A DNA stretch of 64,000 nucleotides from an uncultured Clostridium sp. (GTDB lineage Bacteria > Bacillota > Clostridia > Clostridiales > Clostridiaceae), in assembly GCF_947039605.1 (NCBI RefSeq), contig NZ_CAMQZG010000007.1, positions 25,932-89,931 of the forward strand, read 5' to 3'. The notes beneath the pieces were generated by a model. It had not been told where the DNA came from, did not search any database, and was given only the letters and a program-made list of their open reading frames with translations. Below are positions 1-10,159 of this stretch, piece after piece. Position 1 is the stretch's first letter; each line of letters opens with the position of its first letter. A program made the position numbers and the translations under genes.

Positions 1-1
1 A

Positions 2-190
2 CTTTTAAAAGAAGCGGATGATGCAGTTAAAATAAGCTTTAGATCAAAAGATACTTTAGATGTTAGAAAAATAGCAGAATTATTTGGTGGCGGTGGTCAT
101 ACAAAAGCTGCTGGTGCTAAAATTGTTGGAGTTACAATGGATGAAGCTAAAGCAATGATAATAGAAAAATTAGAAAAAGAGTTGATTTAA
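2..190 (+). CDS. nrnA: DHH/DHHA1 phosphoesterase (NrnA-like), C-terminal end only
   Basis: Only the last 62 codons are in the window; the rest lies upstream. The fragment carries the DHHA1 substrate-binding motif GGGGHTKAAG near its end. This motif is typical of NrnA-type enzymes, which degrade short RNA oligonucleotides or pAp in the cytoplasm. The stop codon overlaps the truB start by one base (TAATG), which implies translational coupling. A gene of this family directly before truB is the usual order in Firmicutes. The call rests on the motif and the position. Confidence 0.8.
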   Translation, partial: LLKEADDAVKISFRSKDTLDVRKIAELFGGGGHTKAAGAKIVGVTMDEAKAMIIEKLEKELI

Positions 191-1077
191 TGAACGGTGT
201 AATAAATATTTGTAAAAACACAGGGCAAACATCATTTGATGTTGTTGCAAGGGTAAGAAAAATTGCAAAAATAAAAAAAGTAGGTCATACAGGAACATTA
301 GACCCTGAGGCAAGTGGAGTTCTACCTATATGTATAGGTAGAGCTACAAAAATTATAGATTATATAATGGAAAATAAGAAAGTTTATAGAGTTACTATGA
401 AGCTGGGGGTTGTTACAGATACTTATGATCTAGAGGGTAAAGTTATAAGAGAAGCTGATGCAAGTAACATAAGTGAAGAAGAAGCTTTGACTGTTGTAAA
501 TACATTCAAAGGTGATATTATGCAAATACCTCCAATGTTTTCAGCACTTAAAAAAAATGGTGTAAGATTATATGAACTTGCAAGAAAAGGTATAGAAATT
601 GAAAGAGAAGCTAGACCAATAACTATACATTCATTAGAAAATATAAAAATAGAACTTCCAAACATAACAATGGATGTATGCTGTTCTAAGGGAACATATA
701 TTAGAAGTCTTTGCTATGATATTGGAGAAAAACTTTCAGTTGGTGCTGTAATGACATCACTTGTAAGAATACAAAATGGTCCATTTACGATAGATGAAGC
801 AGTTAATATAGAAGATTTAACAGAAGAATTACTAAATGAACATATAATATCAATAGATGAAGCACTAGAGAGTTTTGAAGGTTTTGTTATTAAAAATGAA
901 AAATTTAGCAAACTTTTAGCAAACGGTGTATCTGTAATGGATAATAAACTTTATAATGGTATTGTCTTAAAAGATAACAAACTTTACAGAGTTTATGATT
1001 ACAAGGGTATTTTAATTGGTCTTGGTAAAAAAGGCAGTAAAGGGTTTAAGATAGAAAAACTATTATTAGAGGAGTAG
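190..1077 (+). CDS. truB: tRNA pseudouridine(55) synthase TruB
   Basis: It converts U55 of the tRNA T-loop to pseudouridine in the cytoplasm. The protein has 295 residues, normal for the family. The catalytic motif GHTGTLDPEASGVL is present with the nucleophile at Asp38, followed by the conserved GRATK. The C-terminal part (about 240-295) looks like the small PUA-like domain of bacterial TruB. It overlaps the upstream nrnA-like stop by one base and is followed four bases later by ribF, so the three are probably co-transcribed. Confidence 0.97.
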   Translation: MNGVINICKNTGQTSFDVVARVRKIAKIKKVGHTGTLDPEASGVLPICIGRATKIIDYIMENKKVYRVTMKLGVVTDTYDLEGKVIREADASNISEEEALTVVNTFKGDIMQIPPMFSALKKNGVRLYELARKGIEIEREARPITIHSLENIKIELPNITMDVCCSKGTYIRSLCYDIGEKLSVGAVMTSLVRIQNGPFTIDEAVNIEDLTEELLNEHIISIDEALESFEGFVIKNEKFSKLLANGVSVMDNKLYNGIVLKDNKLYRVYDYKGILIGLGKKGSKGFKIEKLLLEE

Positions 1078-1081
1078 TAGA

Positions 1082-1999
1082 ATGATATTGATTGATGAAG
1101 ATTTTAAAGGAAACTTAAAACAAAAAACTTATATTGCTTTAGGAAGTTTTGATGGTATACACAAAGGTCATCTGACACTTATGGACGAACTTTTGCAGTT
1201 GAGCAAAAAACATAAGGTTCTTAGTATGGTTTATACCTTTAAAAATCATCCCTTAACTATTATAAAAAGTAGCGCTAAACCAAAGATAGTTATGGTTAAT
1301 CAACAAAAAATAGAAGTTCTAGATGACTTAGGTGTAGATTTAGTTTGTTTAGATGAATTTAATAGAGAGCTTATGGTAAAAGAACCAGAAGATTTTATAA
1401 AGATGCTTTTAAAAAAATTTAATGCTAAAGGATTTGTAGTTGGTTTTAACTATAGATTTGGCTATAAAAATAAAGGTGATATAAAATTATTAAAAGAACT
1501 AAGTGAAAAATATGATTTTGAACTTAGTATAATGGAAGCTTATAAAGAAGATGGAAAAGTTGTAAGTTCAAGCAGAATAAGAGAACTTATAACAACAGGA
1601 GAAATTGAAATGGCAAATGAACTTTTAACAAGAAAATTCATTTTAACAGGTGAGATAGTTCATGGCAAAAAACTTGGAAGAACAATAGGATTTCCTACAG
1701 CAAATTTGGCAGTAGATAAAAATCTTGCGCTTCCGAAGCTTGGAGTATACTATACTAATGTGGAAATTGATGGAAATATTTTCAAAAGTATAACATCAGT
1801 TGGGAATAATCCAACGGTAAATGGTGATACTACAACAGTAGAAACTTATATATTAAATTTCTCAAAAGATATTTATGGAAAAAATATAAAATTGTATTTT
1901 ATCGAGCAAATAAGAGAACAACACAAGTTTGCTTCAATAGAAGAACTTAAAAAGCAGCTTGAAAAAGATAAAATGTTTGCTTATAACAGAAAAATATAA
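1082..1999 (+). CDS. ribF: Bifunctional riboflavin kinase / FAD synthetase RibF
   Basis: It phosphorylates riboflavin to FMN and adenylylates FMN to FAD. The 305-residue protein has the two expected domains. The N-terminal nucleotidyltransferase shows GSFDGIHKGH (about 22-31) and SSSRIREL (about 160-167). The C-terminal flavokinase shows GKKLGRTIGFPTANL (about 195-209) with the PTAN motif. It starts four bases after truB, the usual truB-ribF pair. No FMN riboswitch is visible here. Confidence 0.96.
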   Translation: MILIDEDFKGNLKQKTYIALGSFDGIHKGHLTLMDELLQLSKKHKVLSMVYTFKNHPLTIIKSSAKPKIVMVNQQKIEVLDDLGVDLVCLDEFNRELMVKEPEDFIKMLLKKFNAKGFVVGFNYRFGYKNKGDIKLLKELSEKYDFELSIMEAYKEDGKVVSSSRIRELITTGEIEMANELLTRKFILTGEIVHGKKLGRTIGFPTANLAVDKNLALPKLGVYYTNVEIDGNIFKSITSVGNNPTVNGDTTTVETYILNFSKDIYGKNIKLYFIEQIREQHKFASIEELKKQLEKDKMFAYNRKI

Positions 2000-2018
2000 A
2001 ATAATTTGCAAAACTTTA

Positions 2019-2047
2019 TTTACAATAAAATAGAGTTTTGATATAAT
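2019..2047 (+). promoter_or_regulatory. Sigma-A promoter of rpsO
   Basis: TTTACA (2019-2024), a 17-base spacer and a perfect TATAAT (2042-2047) lie between ribF and rpsO. Transcription should begin near 2054 and give a leader of about 70 nt. Confidence 0.8.
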
Positions 2048-2056
2048 GGTACAGAA

Positions 2057-2100
2057 CCTAGTCCTAAGATTTAGGGTACCGCCTTTTTCCTGGAACTAGG
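2057..2100 (+). promoter_or_regulatory. Structured rpsO leader (possible S15 autoregulatory element)
   Basis: CCUAGU (2057-2062) can pair with ACUAGG (2095-2100). Inside it, CCUAA-GAU-UUAGG (2063-2075) makes a second hairpin, so the leader can fold into a branched structure just before the ribosome binding site at 2114-2120. Autoregulatory rpsO leaders are known in several bacteria. That S15 binds this one is inference. Confidence 0.5.
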
Positions 2101-2126
2101 GGATAATTATACGGAGGTGTTTATCA

Positions 2127-2390
2127 ATGGATAAAGCTAAAAAACAAGAAATAATCGTAAAATACGGAAGACACGAGGGAGACACAGGATCACCTGAGGT
2201 TCAAATCGCACTTTTAACAGAAAGAATTAACTACTTAACAGATCACTTAAAAACACACAAGAAAGACCACCACTCAAGAAGAGGACTTCTTATGATGGTT
2301 GGACAAAGAAGAGGATTATTAAACTACTTAACTAAAGAAGATATCGAAAGATACAGAACTGTAATCAAAGAGTTAGGATTAAGAAGATAA
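2127..2390 (+). CDS. rpsO: 30S ribosomal protein S15
   Basis: A primary 16S rRNA-binding protein of the small-subunit platform. It has 87 residues, close to the family norm of 88-89, with hallmark segments [17 protein letters not shown] and [16 protein letters not shown]. It has its own promoter and folded leader and is followed by a terminator, so it can be expressed apart from pnp. The ribosome binding site is GGAGGTG. Confidence 0.99.
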   Translation: MDKAKKQEIIVKYGRHEGDTGSPEVQIALLTERINYLTDHLKTHKKDHHSRRGLLMMVGQRRGLLNYLTKEDIERYRTVIKELGLRR

Positions 2391-2420
2391 TCAATCTTTC
2401 ATATAAGAAATAAATTTAGT

Positions 2421-2450
2421 AGAGCGGGTTTATTCTCCGCTCTATTATTT
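2421..2450 (+). terminator. Rho-independent terminator after rpsO
   Basis: AGAGCGG and CCGCTCT arms are followed by a T-rich run (ATTATTTT). It separates rpsO from pnp, although read-through into pnp is common in this operon in other bacteria. Confidence 0.75.
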
Positions 2451-2507
2451 TAAGAATATTAAAATTATAAACTTTTACCAGTTGTTTACCGAAAGGAGGT
2501 ATTCAGT

Positions 2508-4625
2508 ATGATTAATACAAATGAAATACAATTAGCAGGAAGAACTCTTAAAGTAGAGTTTGGAAGAATTGGTATGTTATCAAATGCAGCTATTTTCATA
2601 AGTTATGGAGATACTGTTATTTTAACTAATGCCAATGCATCAGAAAAACCAAGAGCGGGGATAGACTTTTTCCCATTAAGTGTTGAGTATGAAGAAAGAC
2701 TATATTCAGTTGGAAAAATACCAGGTGGATTTGTTAAAAGAGAAGGAAGACCTTCAGAACAATCTATTTTACATGGTAGAGCAGTCGATAGAACAATCAG
2801 ACCTTTATTCCCAAGCGGATATAGAAGTGATGTTCAAGTTGTTTGTACTGTAGTATCAGTAGAAAAAGACAATTTACCAGAAATATTAGCAATAAATGCT
2901 GCGTCTACAGCTTTATGTTTATCAAGTATTCCATTTACAACACCTACAGCAGCTGTTCAAGTTGGATTAATAGATGGCAAGTTCATCACTAACCCAACAT
3001 CAGAAGAGAGAGCTAAAAGTGAAATGGAATTAACAGTTTGTGCTACAGGACAAAAAGTTATGATGATAGAAGCAGGTGGAAATGAAATACCTGAAGATGT
3101 TATGATAAATGCTATTAAATATGGTTTTGATGAATGCCAACCTATAATTAAATTCCAAGAAGAAGCTATGAAATCTTTTGGAAAAGAAAAGTTTGTTCCA
3201 GAACTTCATACAATTGATGCAGGAGTAGAAGCTGATATAAAAGCATTTGCTTATGATATGATTAATGAGGCTATGCACATAACTGATAAAGATGAAAGAA
3301 ATCAAGCTATGGATGAAGTTAAAAACAAAATAGCTGAAGAATTTAATGAAAAATATGAAGATAAACTTGCAGATGTTGGAGAAGCTATCTACAACACTCA
3401 AAAGAAATGTGTAAGAAGCATGTTACTTAATGAGAAAAAAAGACCTGATGGAAGAGCTTTTGATGAAGTGAGAACAATAGGTTGTGAGGTTGACATATTA
3501 CCAAGAACTCATGGTACAGGATTATTCACAAGAGGGGCGACTCAAGTAATGACAGTTGCTACACTTGGTGGGGTAGGAGAATACCAAACAATAGATGGTC
3601 TTAGTGAACTTGATTCGAAAAGATATATGCATCACTACAATTTCCCAGCTTACAGTGTTGGAGAAGTTAGACCTTTAAGAGGACCAGGAAGAAGAGAAAT
3701 AGGACATGGAGCTTTAGCAGAAAGAGCTTTAGAGCCACTAATCCCTTCAGAAGATGATTTCCCATATACAATTAGATTAGTTTCAGAAGTATTAAGCTCA
3801 AATGGATCAACTTCACAAGCATCAGTTTGTGGTAGTACACTTGCTTTATTAGCAGCTGGTGTTCCACTTAAGAGACCAGCAGCTGGAATAGCTATGGGAC
3901 TTATTACTTCAGATGATTTAACTGAAGAAGGCGTTTTAACAGATATTCAAGGAATCGAAGATTTCTTTGGAGATATGGACTTTAAAGTTGCTGGAACAGA
4001 GAAGGGTATCACATCAATACAAGTTGATACAAAACTTCATGGATTATCAGAAACAATAATCAGAGATGCTATTGTGAATGCTAGAGTTGCTAGAATGCAC
4101 ATTTTAGATAAAATAACTGAATGTATACCAGCAGCTAGAGAAGAAGTTTCAGAATATGCACCTAAAACATCAACACTTAAAATCAATCCTGATAAAATCA
4201 GATCTGTAATTGGAGCTGGTGGAAAAGTTATAAATAAAATTATAGCTGATACAGGAGTTAAAATTGATATTAAAGAAGATGGTTTAGTATTTATATCTTC
4301 AGAAAACTCAAAAGGTGTTAAAGAAGCTATAGAAATTATAGAAGGTTTAACTAAAGAAGTTAAAGCTGGAGAAGTATATCTTGGAAAAGTAACTAAGATA
4401 ACTACATTTGGAGCATTTGTAGAAGTGTTACCAGGTAAAGAAGGATTGGTTCACATTTCAAAGCTTGCTTTAGAAAGAGTTAACAAAGTTGAAGATGTAG
4501 TTTCTGTAGGAGATGAAATCTTAGTTAAAGTAACAGAAATAGATCCTCAAGGAAGAGTTAATCTTTCAAGAAGAGATGTGTTACAAGATGAAGAAGATAA
4601 AAAAGCATCAGAAGAACAGCAGTAA
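2508..4625 (+). CDS. pnp: Polyribonucleotide nucleotidyltransferase (PNPase)
   Basis: A 3'-to-5' phosphorolytic exoribonuclease central to mRNA decay. The 705-residue protein has the standard order: two RNase PH domains (about 1-220 and 310-540) around an all-helical linker, then KH (about 550-610, with [11 protein letters not shown]) and S1 (about 615-690, [28 protein letters not shown]). [21 protein letters not shown] marks the second PH core. It ends in an acidic tail. RNase Y is encoded at 11.0 kb, so two decay enzymes lie near each other. AGGAGGT lies at 2496-2502 before the ATG. Confidence 0.98.
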   Translation: MINTNEIQLAGRTLKVEFGRIGMLSNAAIFISYGDTVILTNANASEKPRAGIDFFPLSVEYEERLYSVGKIPGGFVKREGRPSEQSILHGRAVDRTIRPLFPSGYRSDVQVVCTVVSVEKDNLPEILAINAASTALCLSSIPFTTPTAAVQVGLIDGKFITNPTSEERAKSEMELTVCATGQKVMMIEAGGNEIPEDVMINAIKYGFDECQPIIKFQEEAMKSFGKEKFVPELHTIDAGVEADIKAFAYDMINEAMHITDKDERNQAMDEVKNKIAEEFNEKYEDKLADVGEAIYNTQKKCVRSMLLNEKKRPDGRAFDEVRTIGCEVDILPRTHGTGLFTRGATQVMTVATLGGVGEYQTIDGLSELDSKRYMHHYNFPAYSVGEVRPLRGPGRREIGHGALAERALEPLIPSEDDFPYTIRLVSEVLSSNGSTSQASVCGSTLALLAAGVPLKRPAAGIAMGLITSDDLTEEGVLTDIQGIEDFFGDMDFKVAGTEKGITSIQVDTKLHGLSETIIRDAIVNARVARMHILDKITECIPAAREEVSEYAPKTSTLKINPDKIRSVIGAGGKVINKIIADTGVKIDIKEDGLVFISSENSKGVKEAIEIIEGLTKEVKAGEVYLGKVTKITTFGAFVEVLPGKEGLVHISKLALERVNKVEDVVSVGDEILVKVTEIDPQGRVNLSRRDVLQDEEDKKASEEQQ

Positions 4626-4633
4626 TAAGTAAA

Positions 4634-4659
4634 GGCAATTTTAAATTGCCTTTTTTTTT
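4634..4659 (+). terminator. Terminator after pnp
   Basis: GGCAATT and AATTGCC arms are followed by nine or more Ts. Confidence 0.88.
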
Positions 4660-4721
4660 ATAAATTTTTATCATATGCTTTAATATAATCTCATAACCTA
4701 ATATAATGGGGGGGATATATT

Positions 4722-4997
4722 ATGAGTAATGTGAAATATCTAAGTGAAATTGAAAAGTATGAAATAATTAATGTGAATGATGGAGAAAAATATGAAACAC
4801 TTGCAAATAATGATATAATAGTTGATGAAAAAGGGGAACTTAAATTACTACTTTTAAATGTAGGTGGTGGAAAGTTTGGCTTTTTTGGAGGTGCTAGTGA
4901 ATTTTATGAAGTTGACTGGGAATATGTCAAAAAAATAGGGGCTAGGACTATTATTTTAGATGCAGAGCAGGAGTTAATGCGTAAAGTAAATTTATAG
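4722..4997 (+). CDS. ylmC: YlmC/YmxH family PRC-barrel protein
   Basis: A 91-residue protein of the YlmC/YmxH family, found mostly in spore formers. It is small and beta-rich, with a Gly-rich stretch (GGGKFGFFGG, about 48-57) and a C-terminal KIGARTIIL segment typical of PRC-barrel sequences. It follows the pnp terminator behind a GGGGGG-type ribosome binding site and is followed 13 bases later by aspartokinase. Its role in sporulation is not established. Confidence 0.75.
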   Translation: MSNVKYLSEIEKYEIINVNDGEKYETLANNDIIVDEKGELKLLLLNVGGGKFGFFGGASEFYEVDWEYVKKIGARTIILDAEQELMRKVNL

Positions 4998-5010
4998 GGG
5001 CGTGGTTTTA

Positions 5011-6207
5011 ATGGAGATTATAGTTCAGAAATTTGGTGGCACATCAGTGTCTACACCAGAGAGAAGAAAAATGGTTATTAAAAAAGTTAAAGAAGTCATA
5101 GATTCAGGTGCACTCCCAGTAGTTGTAGTTTCAGCTATGGGAAGAAAGGGTGAAGCTTATGCAACTGATACGCTTTTATCTTTAGTTGGGGAGAGATTTA
5201 AAGAGGAAAATAAAATGGCTACTGATATGCTTATGGCATGTGGGGAAATAATCAGTACCGTTGCTATGAGCAATGAATTTTTAGAAGCAGGAATAAATGC
5301 AGTACCATTAACAGGCGGACAAGCTGGTATATTAACAGATAGTAATTTTAAGTCAGCTGAACCAATTGATATTGATCCAAAGCATATATTAACAGTTTTA
5401 AAAGCAGGGAAAGTTCCAGTTATAGCAGGTTTTCAAGGAGTAAATAGAGATGGATTCTTTACTACTCTTGGGAGAGGTGGTAGTGATACTACAGGAGCTA
5501 TACTAGGAGTTGCGGTAAAAGCTAAAGAAGTACAAATATTTACAGATGTTGATGGAATAATGACTGCAGACCCAAGAATAGTTTCTGATGCAAAACTTAT
5601 AAATAAAATAAGTTATAATGAAATATTTGAACTTGCAGACCAAGGTGCAAAAGTTATACATCCAAGAGCTGTAGAAGCAGCTATGAGAGGTAACATACCT
5701 CTTGTAATTAAAAATACTATGTCAGATTGTAAAGGTACTATGATAGATAATCTTGGGGATTTAGAGGCAGCAACTGTTATTACAGGTATAACACATCAGT
5801 CAGATAGAATACAAGTTTCTATAAACTTAGATGATAATATTAATAATAAAGCAGTTTATAAATCAATATTAGCTATACTTGCTGATAATGAGATAAGTCT
5901 TGATCTTATAAATATTTTCCCGAAAGAAAAAGTATTTACAATAGGTGAAGATAAAAAAGTTTTATTTGAAAGCATAATGAATGAACATAATATTAAGTTT
6001 GAACTTATTGATAATTTAAGTAAAATAGCAGTAGTAGGTACAAAGATGAGAGGGATTCCAGGTGTTATTGCAAAAATAGTAGAAGCACTAGATGATAAGG
6101 ATATTGAAGTATTACAAAGTGCTGATTCACATATGACTATATGGTGTCTTGTTGAAACTAATAAAGTTAAAGATGCAATAAAGGCATTACATCAGGCTTT
6201 TTTATAG
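5011..6207 (+). CDS. dapG: Aspartate kinase
   Basis: It phosphorylates aspartate as the first step to diaminopimelate, lysine, threonine and methionine. The N-terminal signature VQKFGGTSV and the FTDVDGIMTADPR segment mark the kinase domain (about 1-230); two ACT domains follow (about 260-398). I place the start at the ATG at 5011, because AGGGG lies about 10 bases upstream; the GTG at 5002 sits against that ribosome binding site. This gives 398 residues. The position between ylmC and tepA matches the dapG-type isozyme, with no lysine riboswitch seen. Confidence 0.93.
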   Translation: MEIIVQKFGGTSVSTPERRKMVIKKVKEVIDSGALPVVVVSAMGRKGEAYATDTLLSLVGERFKEENKMATDMLMACGEIISTVAMSNEFLEAGINAVPLTGGQAGILTDSNFKSAEPIDIDPKHILTVLKAGKVPVIAGFQGVNRDGFFTTLGRGGSDTTGAILGVAVKAKEVQIFTDVDGIMTADPRIVSDAKLINKISYNEIFELADQGAKVIHPRAVEAAMRGNIPLVIKNTMSDCKGTMIDNLGDLEAATVITGITHQSDRIQVSINLDDNINNKAVYKSILAILADNEISLDLINIFPKEKVFTIGEDKKVLFESIMNEHNIKFELIDNLSKIAVVGTKMRGIPGVIAKIVEALDDKDIEVLQSADSHMTIWCLVETNKVKDAIKALHQAFL

Positions 6208-6277
6208 AATAAAAAATATATAGTATAAATTTAGACTCTCTTGTAAAAAATAAGTATAATACAGGAGGGCTTTTTTT

Positions 6278-7051
6278 ATGGATTTAAATATTGATGAGTT
6301 AGAAAATATAGATTTAGAAAAAAAAATATTGAAAAAAGATAAGCTAGAAAGTAAAGAAAAGGCATGTGAAAATAGAGAGAAGATAGCAAAAATTGAGCAG
6401 ATAAAAGAATTTGGTTCTGTTGATAAAACTGAATCAGAAGAGGAAAAAGCAGAAAAAGAGACTATACAAGTTATAAGTATTATAGGGCTTATAGAGGGGC
6501 ATGCAGAATCAGGTGCACAAAATAAGACTACAAAATATGAACATATGATACCACAACTTTTAGAAATAGAACAAAGTGAAAAAGTAAAAGGTATACTATT
6601 TGTACTAAATACAGTAGGGGGAGATGTTGAGGCTGGCCTTGCAATTGCAGAAATTATAAGAAGCCTTAGTAAACCTACAGTATCAATTGTAATTGGAGGT
6701 GGACATTCAATAGGAGTGCCACTTGCAACAGCAGCTACTTATTCATTTATAGCACCTTCGGCAACAATGATTATCCATCCTGTAAGAATGACAGGGCTTG
6801 TAATAGGAGTACCACAAACATTTAAATATTTTGAAAAAATGCAGGAAAGAATAAATGATTTCATTGTAAGTACATCAAAGGTAACTAAGACTAACCTTAA
6901 AAAACTTATGATGAAAACAGATGATTTATTAAATGATATGGGGTCTATACTTATTGGGAAGGAAGCTGTAAAAGAAGGGATAATAGATGAAGAAGGTGGA
7001 GTAAAAGAGGCTATTAAAAAACTTAAAGAATTAATAGAGAAAAAGTTATAG
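6278..7051 (+). CDS. tepA: ClpP-like serine protease, TepA family
   Basis: A 257-residue cytoplasmic ClpP-fold protein. After a charged N-terminal extension (about 1-60), the ClpP fold shows [11 protein letters not shown] with the likely nucleophile Ser144 and MIIHPVRM with the likely His167. TepA was named in Bacillus for an effect on protein export, and the family is common in spore formers next to the SpoIIIE-type translocase, as here. It has GGAGGG before the ATG and a terminator that begins in its last codons. The substrate is unknown. Confidence 0.85.
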   Translation: MDLNIDELENIDLEKKILKKDKLESKEKACENREKIAKIEQIKEFGSVDKTESEEEKAEKETIQVISIIGLIEGHAESGAQNKTTKYEHMIPQLLEIEQSEKVKGILFVLNTVGGDVEAGLAIAEIIRSLSKPTVSIVIGGGHSIGVPLATAATYSFIAPSATMIIHPVRMTGLVIGVPQTFKYFEKMQERINDFIVSTSKVTKTNLKKLMMKTDDLLNDMGSILIGKEAVKEGIIDEEGGVKEAIKKLKELIEKKL

Positions 7052-7071
7052 AGTAAATCTATAACTTTTTT
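7041..7071 (+). terminator. Terminator overlapping the tepA stop codon
   Basis: AAAAGTTATAG and CTATAACTTTTTT arms flank AGTAAAT. The stop codon lies in the ascending arm. The 226 bases from here to ftsK are AT-rich, with no gene visible. Confidence 0.85.
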
Positions 7072-7297
7072 ACATATTTTTAATTAATAAATATTTGATA
7101 GATTTGTCTTTTAAGAGTAAAATATGTAGTATATATATTTTTGTAAAAATAAATCATAAAGGGTATTTTACATAATAAAATTATAGTTAAATGCTAAATT
7201 TTAATATTAGTTTATACAGTACTTATGGTAGATACTTAAAAATAAATAATTATGGTTTACTTAGTTAAGTAAGGAAAAAGAGGGGTGATTTAGCAGG

Positions 7298-9967
7298 ATG
7301 GCAACTGCAAAGAGGACAGAAAAAAAACAGACACCGAGCGCTAAAAAAAATTCTAGGAAAAATATAACTACCAACACTAAAAAAGTTAGTAATAAAAAAG
7401 AATTTAAAAACAAGGGTGATAATGAGATATATGGAGTTATAGCAATAGCATGTTCGCTTATTTTTATGTTTAGTTTGTATACGTCAAAACTTGGGTATTT
7501 AAGTATAATATCTAAAAAAATATTTATTTCATTGTTTGGACTTGCAGCATTTCTTGTACCGATATATTGTTTGTATATTTCAGTGAAATATTATTTTTTG
7601 AAGCAGAAAGTGACAATATCAAGAAAGTATTGGGGCATAGTTGGTGGGATAATAACAACACTTATTTTACTTCAAACATTGAATATGACAGATTATTATG
7701 TGAAGAATAGTATTATGAATTCCTTTGGTAATTTTTTAGTATCAGATTCATATATGAATGGTGGATTTATTATATTTATAATTATATTACCAATTTATAA
7801 ATTTATGGGAGATATTGGCCTTTATATAGTTGTTATTGCGGCATATGTTATATGTTCAATTTTAATATTCAATTACAATATTAGAGGAGTTGCAACAGGT
7901 GTTCATAAAAAAGGTAAAACTATACAAAAGAAAGCTACTAATACGTTAAATAATCAAAGAGAAAAAATTTCAACTATAAGAAATAATAGAGATGTAAATC
8001 AAAATACAAATATAAGTAGAAATAATTTTGAAAATACATTATCAAGTACAGAAGATAGTAGTTTTAGAGAAGAAGTTGAAAAAAAGATGAAAATGATAGA
8101 ATTTATGAATAATTCAACTTTAGGGACTGATGAACTTTATGATGATAGTGTAATAGAAAGCACTGAAAATGCTAAAAATCAGATTATAAATGAAGTAGTT
8201 AAAGAAAAAGAAATGATTATGGAAGAAATAAAAGGAAGTAAATATAATAATGATTTAGGTATAGTTTATGGACAACAAGAGGATATTAGAGAAAGTAAAA
8301 AAGAAATACCTATAGAAAAAGATATAGAGGAATTTAAAGAAGAAATTGTAGTTACAAAGCTAGCAGATAAGAAATACATTGAAATAAAAGAACAAGAACC
8401 TATAATTAAGAAAGAGGTTGAAGTTATTAAGCTACAAATTCAAGAGAAAGAAGTAGTAAAAAAAATTATAGAAGATGAAAAAATTGAGCAAGGTGAAGAA
8501 GAAAAAGTTAAAGTTGTTAAAAATGAATATTCTTATCCATCAGCAGACCTTCTTAATATTAATACTAGATCAGAACTTAGTGTAGAAGAAAGGCGTGAAC
8601 TTGTTGAAAGTTCTAATAAACTTGAAGAGGTTCTTTTAAGCTTTGGAGTTGAAGCAAAACTTTTAGATGTTACTAAGGGACCATCGGTTACAAGATTTGA
8701 AATACAACCTAAATCAGGAATAAAAGTTAATAAGATAGTGAATTTATCACATGATATAGCACTAGGACTTGCAGCAGCAGGTGACGTAAGAATAGAGGCT
8801 CCTATTCCGGGTAAGGCAGCAGTTGGAATTGAAGTTCCGAATAAAAAACAAACACCAGTTTATTTCAGAGAAATAATCGAATCGTCAGAGTTTAATGATA
8901 GTAGTTCCAATATTGCATGTGCATTAGGTAAAAGTATAGAGGGTAAGCCTGTGGTTGCAGATTTATCAGCAATGCCTCATCTTCTTATTGCAGGAGCAAC
9001 AGGTTCAGGTAAGAGTGTATGTATAAATACTTTAATTGTAAGTATTTTATATAAATATTCTCCTGATGAGGTTAAACTTCTTATGGTTGATCCAAAGGTA
9101 GTTGAGTTAAGTGTTTATAATGGGATACCACATTTATTAATCCCAGTAGTTACAGATCCTAAAAAGGCATCAGGTGCATTATTCTGGGCAGTTAAGGAAA
9201 TGGATAGAAGATATATCCTATTTGCTGAAAATGGTGCTAGAAATATAACATCATATAATAATATGGCTGATAAGGGGAAAGTAAGTGAAAAATTACCTTA
9301 TATTGTTATAATAGTAGATGAACTTGCTGACCTTATGATGGTTTGCCCTGGTGATGTAGAAGAATATATTTGTAGATTAGCACAAAAAGCTAGAGCTGCA
9401 GGGATGCATCTAGTAATTGCAACACAAAGACCATCTGTAGATGTAATTACAGGTGTAATTAAGGCAAATATACCATCTAGAATATCTTTCTCAGTTTCGA
9501 GTCAGATAGATTCTAGGACTATATTAGATTGTGGTGGTGCTGAAAAACTTCTAGGACGAGGTGATATGCTATTTAGTCCTATAGGCAAATCAGGAAATAT
9601 GAGGGTGCAAGGAGCTTTTATATCTGAGGAAGAAGTTGAGCAAGTTGTAGAACATGTTAAAGGTATAGAAAATACTATAGAAAATAATTATGAAGCAGAG
9701 ATATTAAAACACATGGAATCAGCTGCAAGTGGTGGGAAATCAGGAAGTTCAGGAGATGAACAAGATGAACTTTTAGATCAGGCTATAAAACTTATAGTTG
9801 ATAGTGGACAAGTCTCAGCATCTTTTATTCAAAGACGTTTAAAGATGGGATTTAATAGAGCTGCTAGAATGATAGAACAAATGGAGGACCTTGGAATAAT
9901 ATCAGAAAAAGATGGTAATAAGCCAAGACAGGTTTTAATAACGAAAGAAGAATTAGAAAATATTTAA
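7298..9967 (+). CDS. ftsK: FtsK/SpoIIIE family DNA translocase
   Basis: A membrane-anchored ATPase that pumps chromosomal DNA through the septum. The 889-residue protein has a basic N-terminus, about four membrane segments (about 45-200), a long Lys/Glu-rich linker (about 205-410), the RecA-like motor with Walker A GATGSGKSV (about 567-575) and a Walker B region VIIVDELADLMM, and a C-terminal winged-helix gamma domain (about 820-885). The gamma domain reads DNA polarity motifs in this family. Whether it serves vegetative division, sporulation or both cannot be told from sequence. The ribosome binding site GGGGTGAT precedes the ATG. Confidence 0.95.
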   Translation: MATAKRTEKKQTPSAKKNSRKNITTNTKKVSNKKEFKNKGDNEIYGVIAIACSLIFMFSLYTSKLGYLSIISKKIFISLFGLAAFLVPIYCLYISVKYYFLKQKVTISRKYWGIVGGIITTLILLQTLNMTDYYVKNSIMNSFGNFLVSDSYMNGGFIIFIIILPIYKFMGDIGLYIVVIAAYVICSILIFNYNIRGVATGVHKKGKTIQKKATNTLNNQREKISTIRNNRDVNQNTNISRNNFENTLSSTEDSSFREEVEKKMKMIEFMNNSTLGTDELYDDSVIESTENAKNQIINEVVKEKEMIMEEIKGSKYNNDLGIVYGQQEDIRESKKEIPIEKDIEEFKEEIVVTKLADKKYIEIKEQEPIIKKEVEVIKLQIQEKEVVKKIIEDEKIEQGEEEKVKVVKNEYSYPSADLLNINTRSELSVEERRELVESSNKLEEVLLSFGVEAKLLDVTKGPSVTRFEIQPKSGIKVNKIVNLSHDIALGLAAAGDVRIEAPIPGKAAVGIEVPNKKQTPVYFREIIESSEFNDSSSNIACALGKSIEGKPVVADLSAMPHLLIAGATGSGKSVCINTLIVSILYKYSPDEVKLLMVDPKVVELSVYNGIPHLLIPVVTDPKKASGALFWAVKEMDRRYILFAENGARNITSYNNMADKGKVSEKLPYIVIIVDELADLMMVCPGDVEEYICRLAQKARAAGMHLVIATQRPSVDVITGVIKANIPSRISFSVSSQIDSRTILDCGGAEKLLGRGDMLFSPIGKSGNMRVQGAFISEEEVEQVVEHVKGIENTIENNYEAEILKHMESAASGGKSGSSGDEQDELLDQAIKLIVDSGQVSASFIQRRLKMGFNRAARMIEQMEDLGIISEKDGNKPRQVLITKEELENI

Positions 9968-10159
9968 ATATTAATAATATATTAAATTTAATAAGATAAA
10001 ATTATAGACAATAGGTTAGATATTGATATAATATTATATATGAATATTTTTAATAGAAATCTAAATATTTCTAATTGATGTAATAGTTATATAATATTTA
10101 GAGTTTTAGCTATCGAAAAAGAGATAAGCTAAATTACTATAATAGTGGGAGTGTAAAAA

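Noticed and set aside
2000..2126. FMN riboswitch near ribF
   Set aside because: The conserved FMN aptamer sequences are absent; the fold belongs to the rpsO leader.
3030..3401. Long minus-strand frame in pnp
   Set aside because: Shadow of pnp; low-complexity Phe/Ile/Ser product and no ribosome binding site.
4660..5010. Lysine riboswitch before aspartokinase
   Set aside because: The space is taken by ylmC and no lysine aptamer features are seen.
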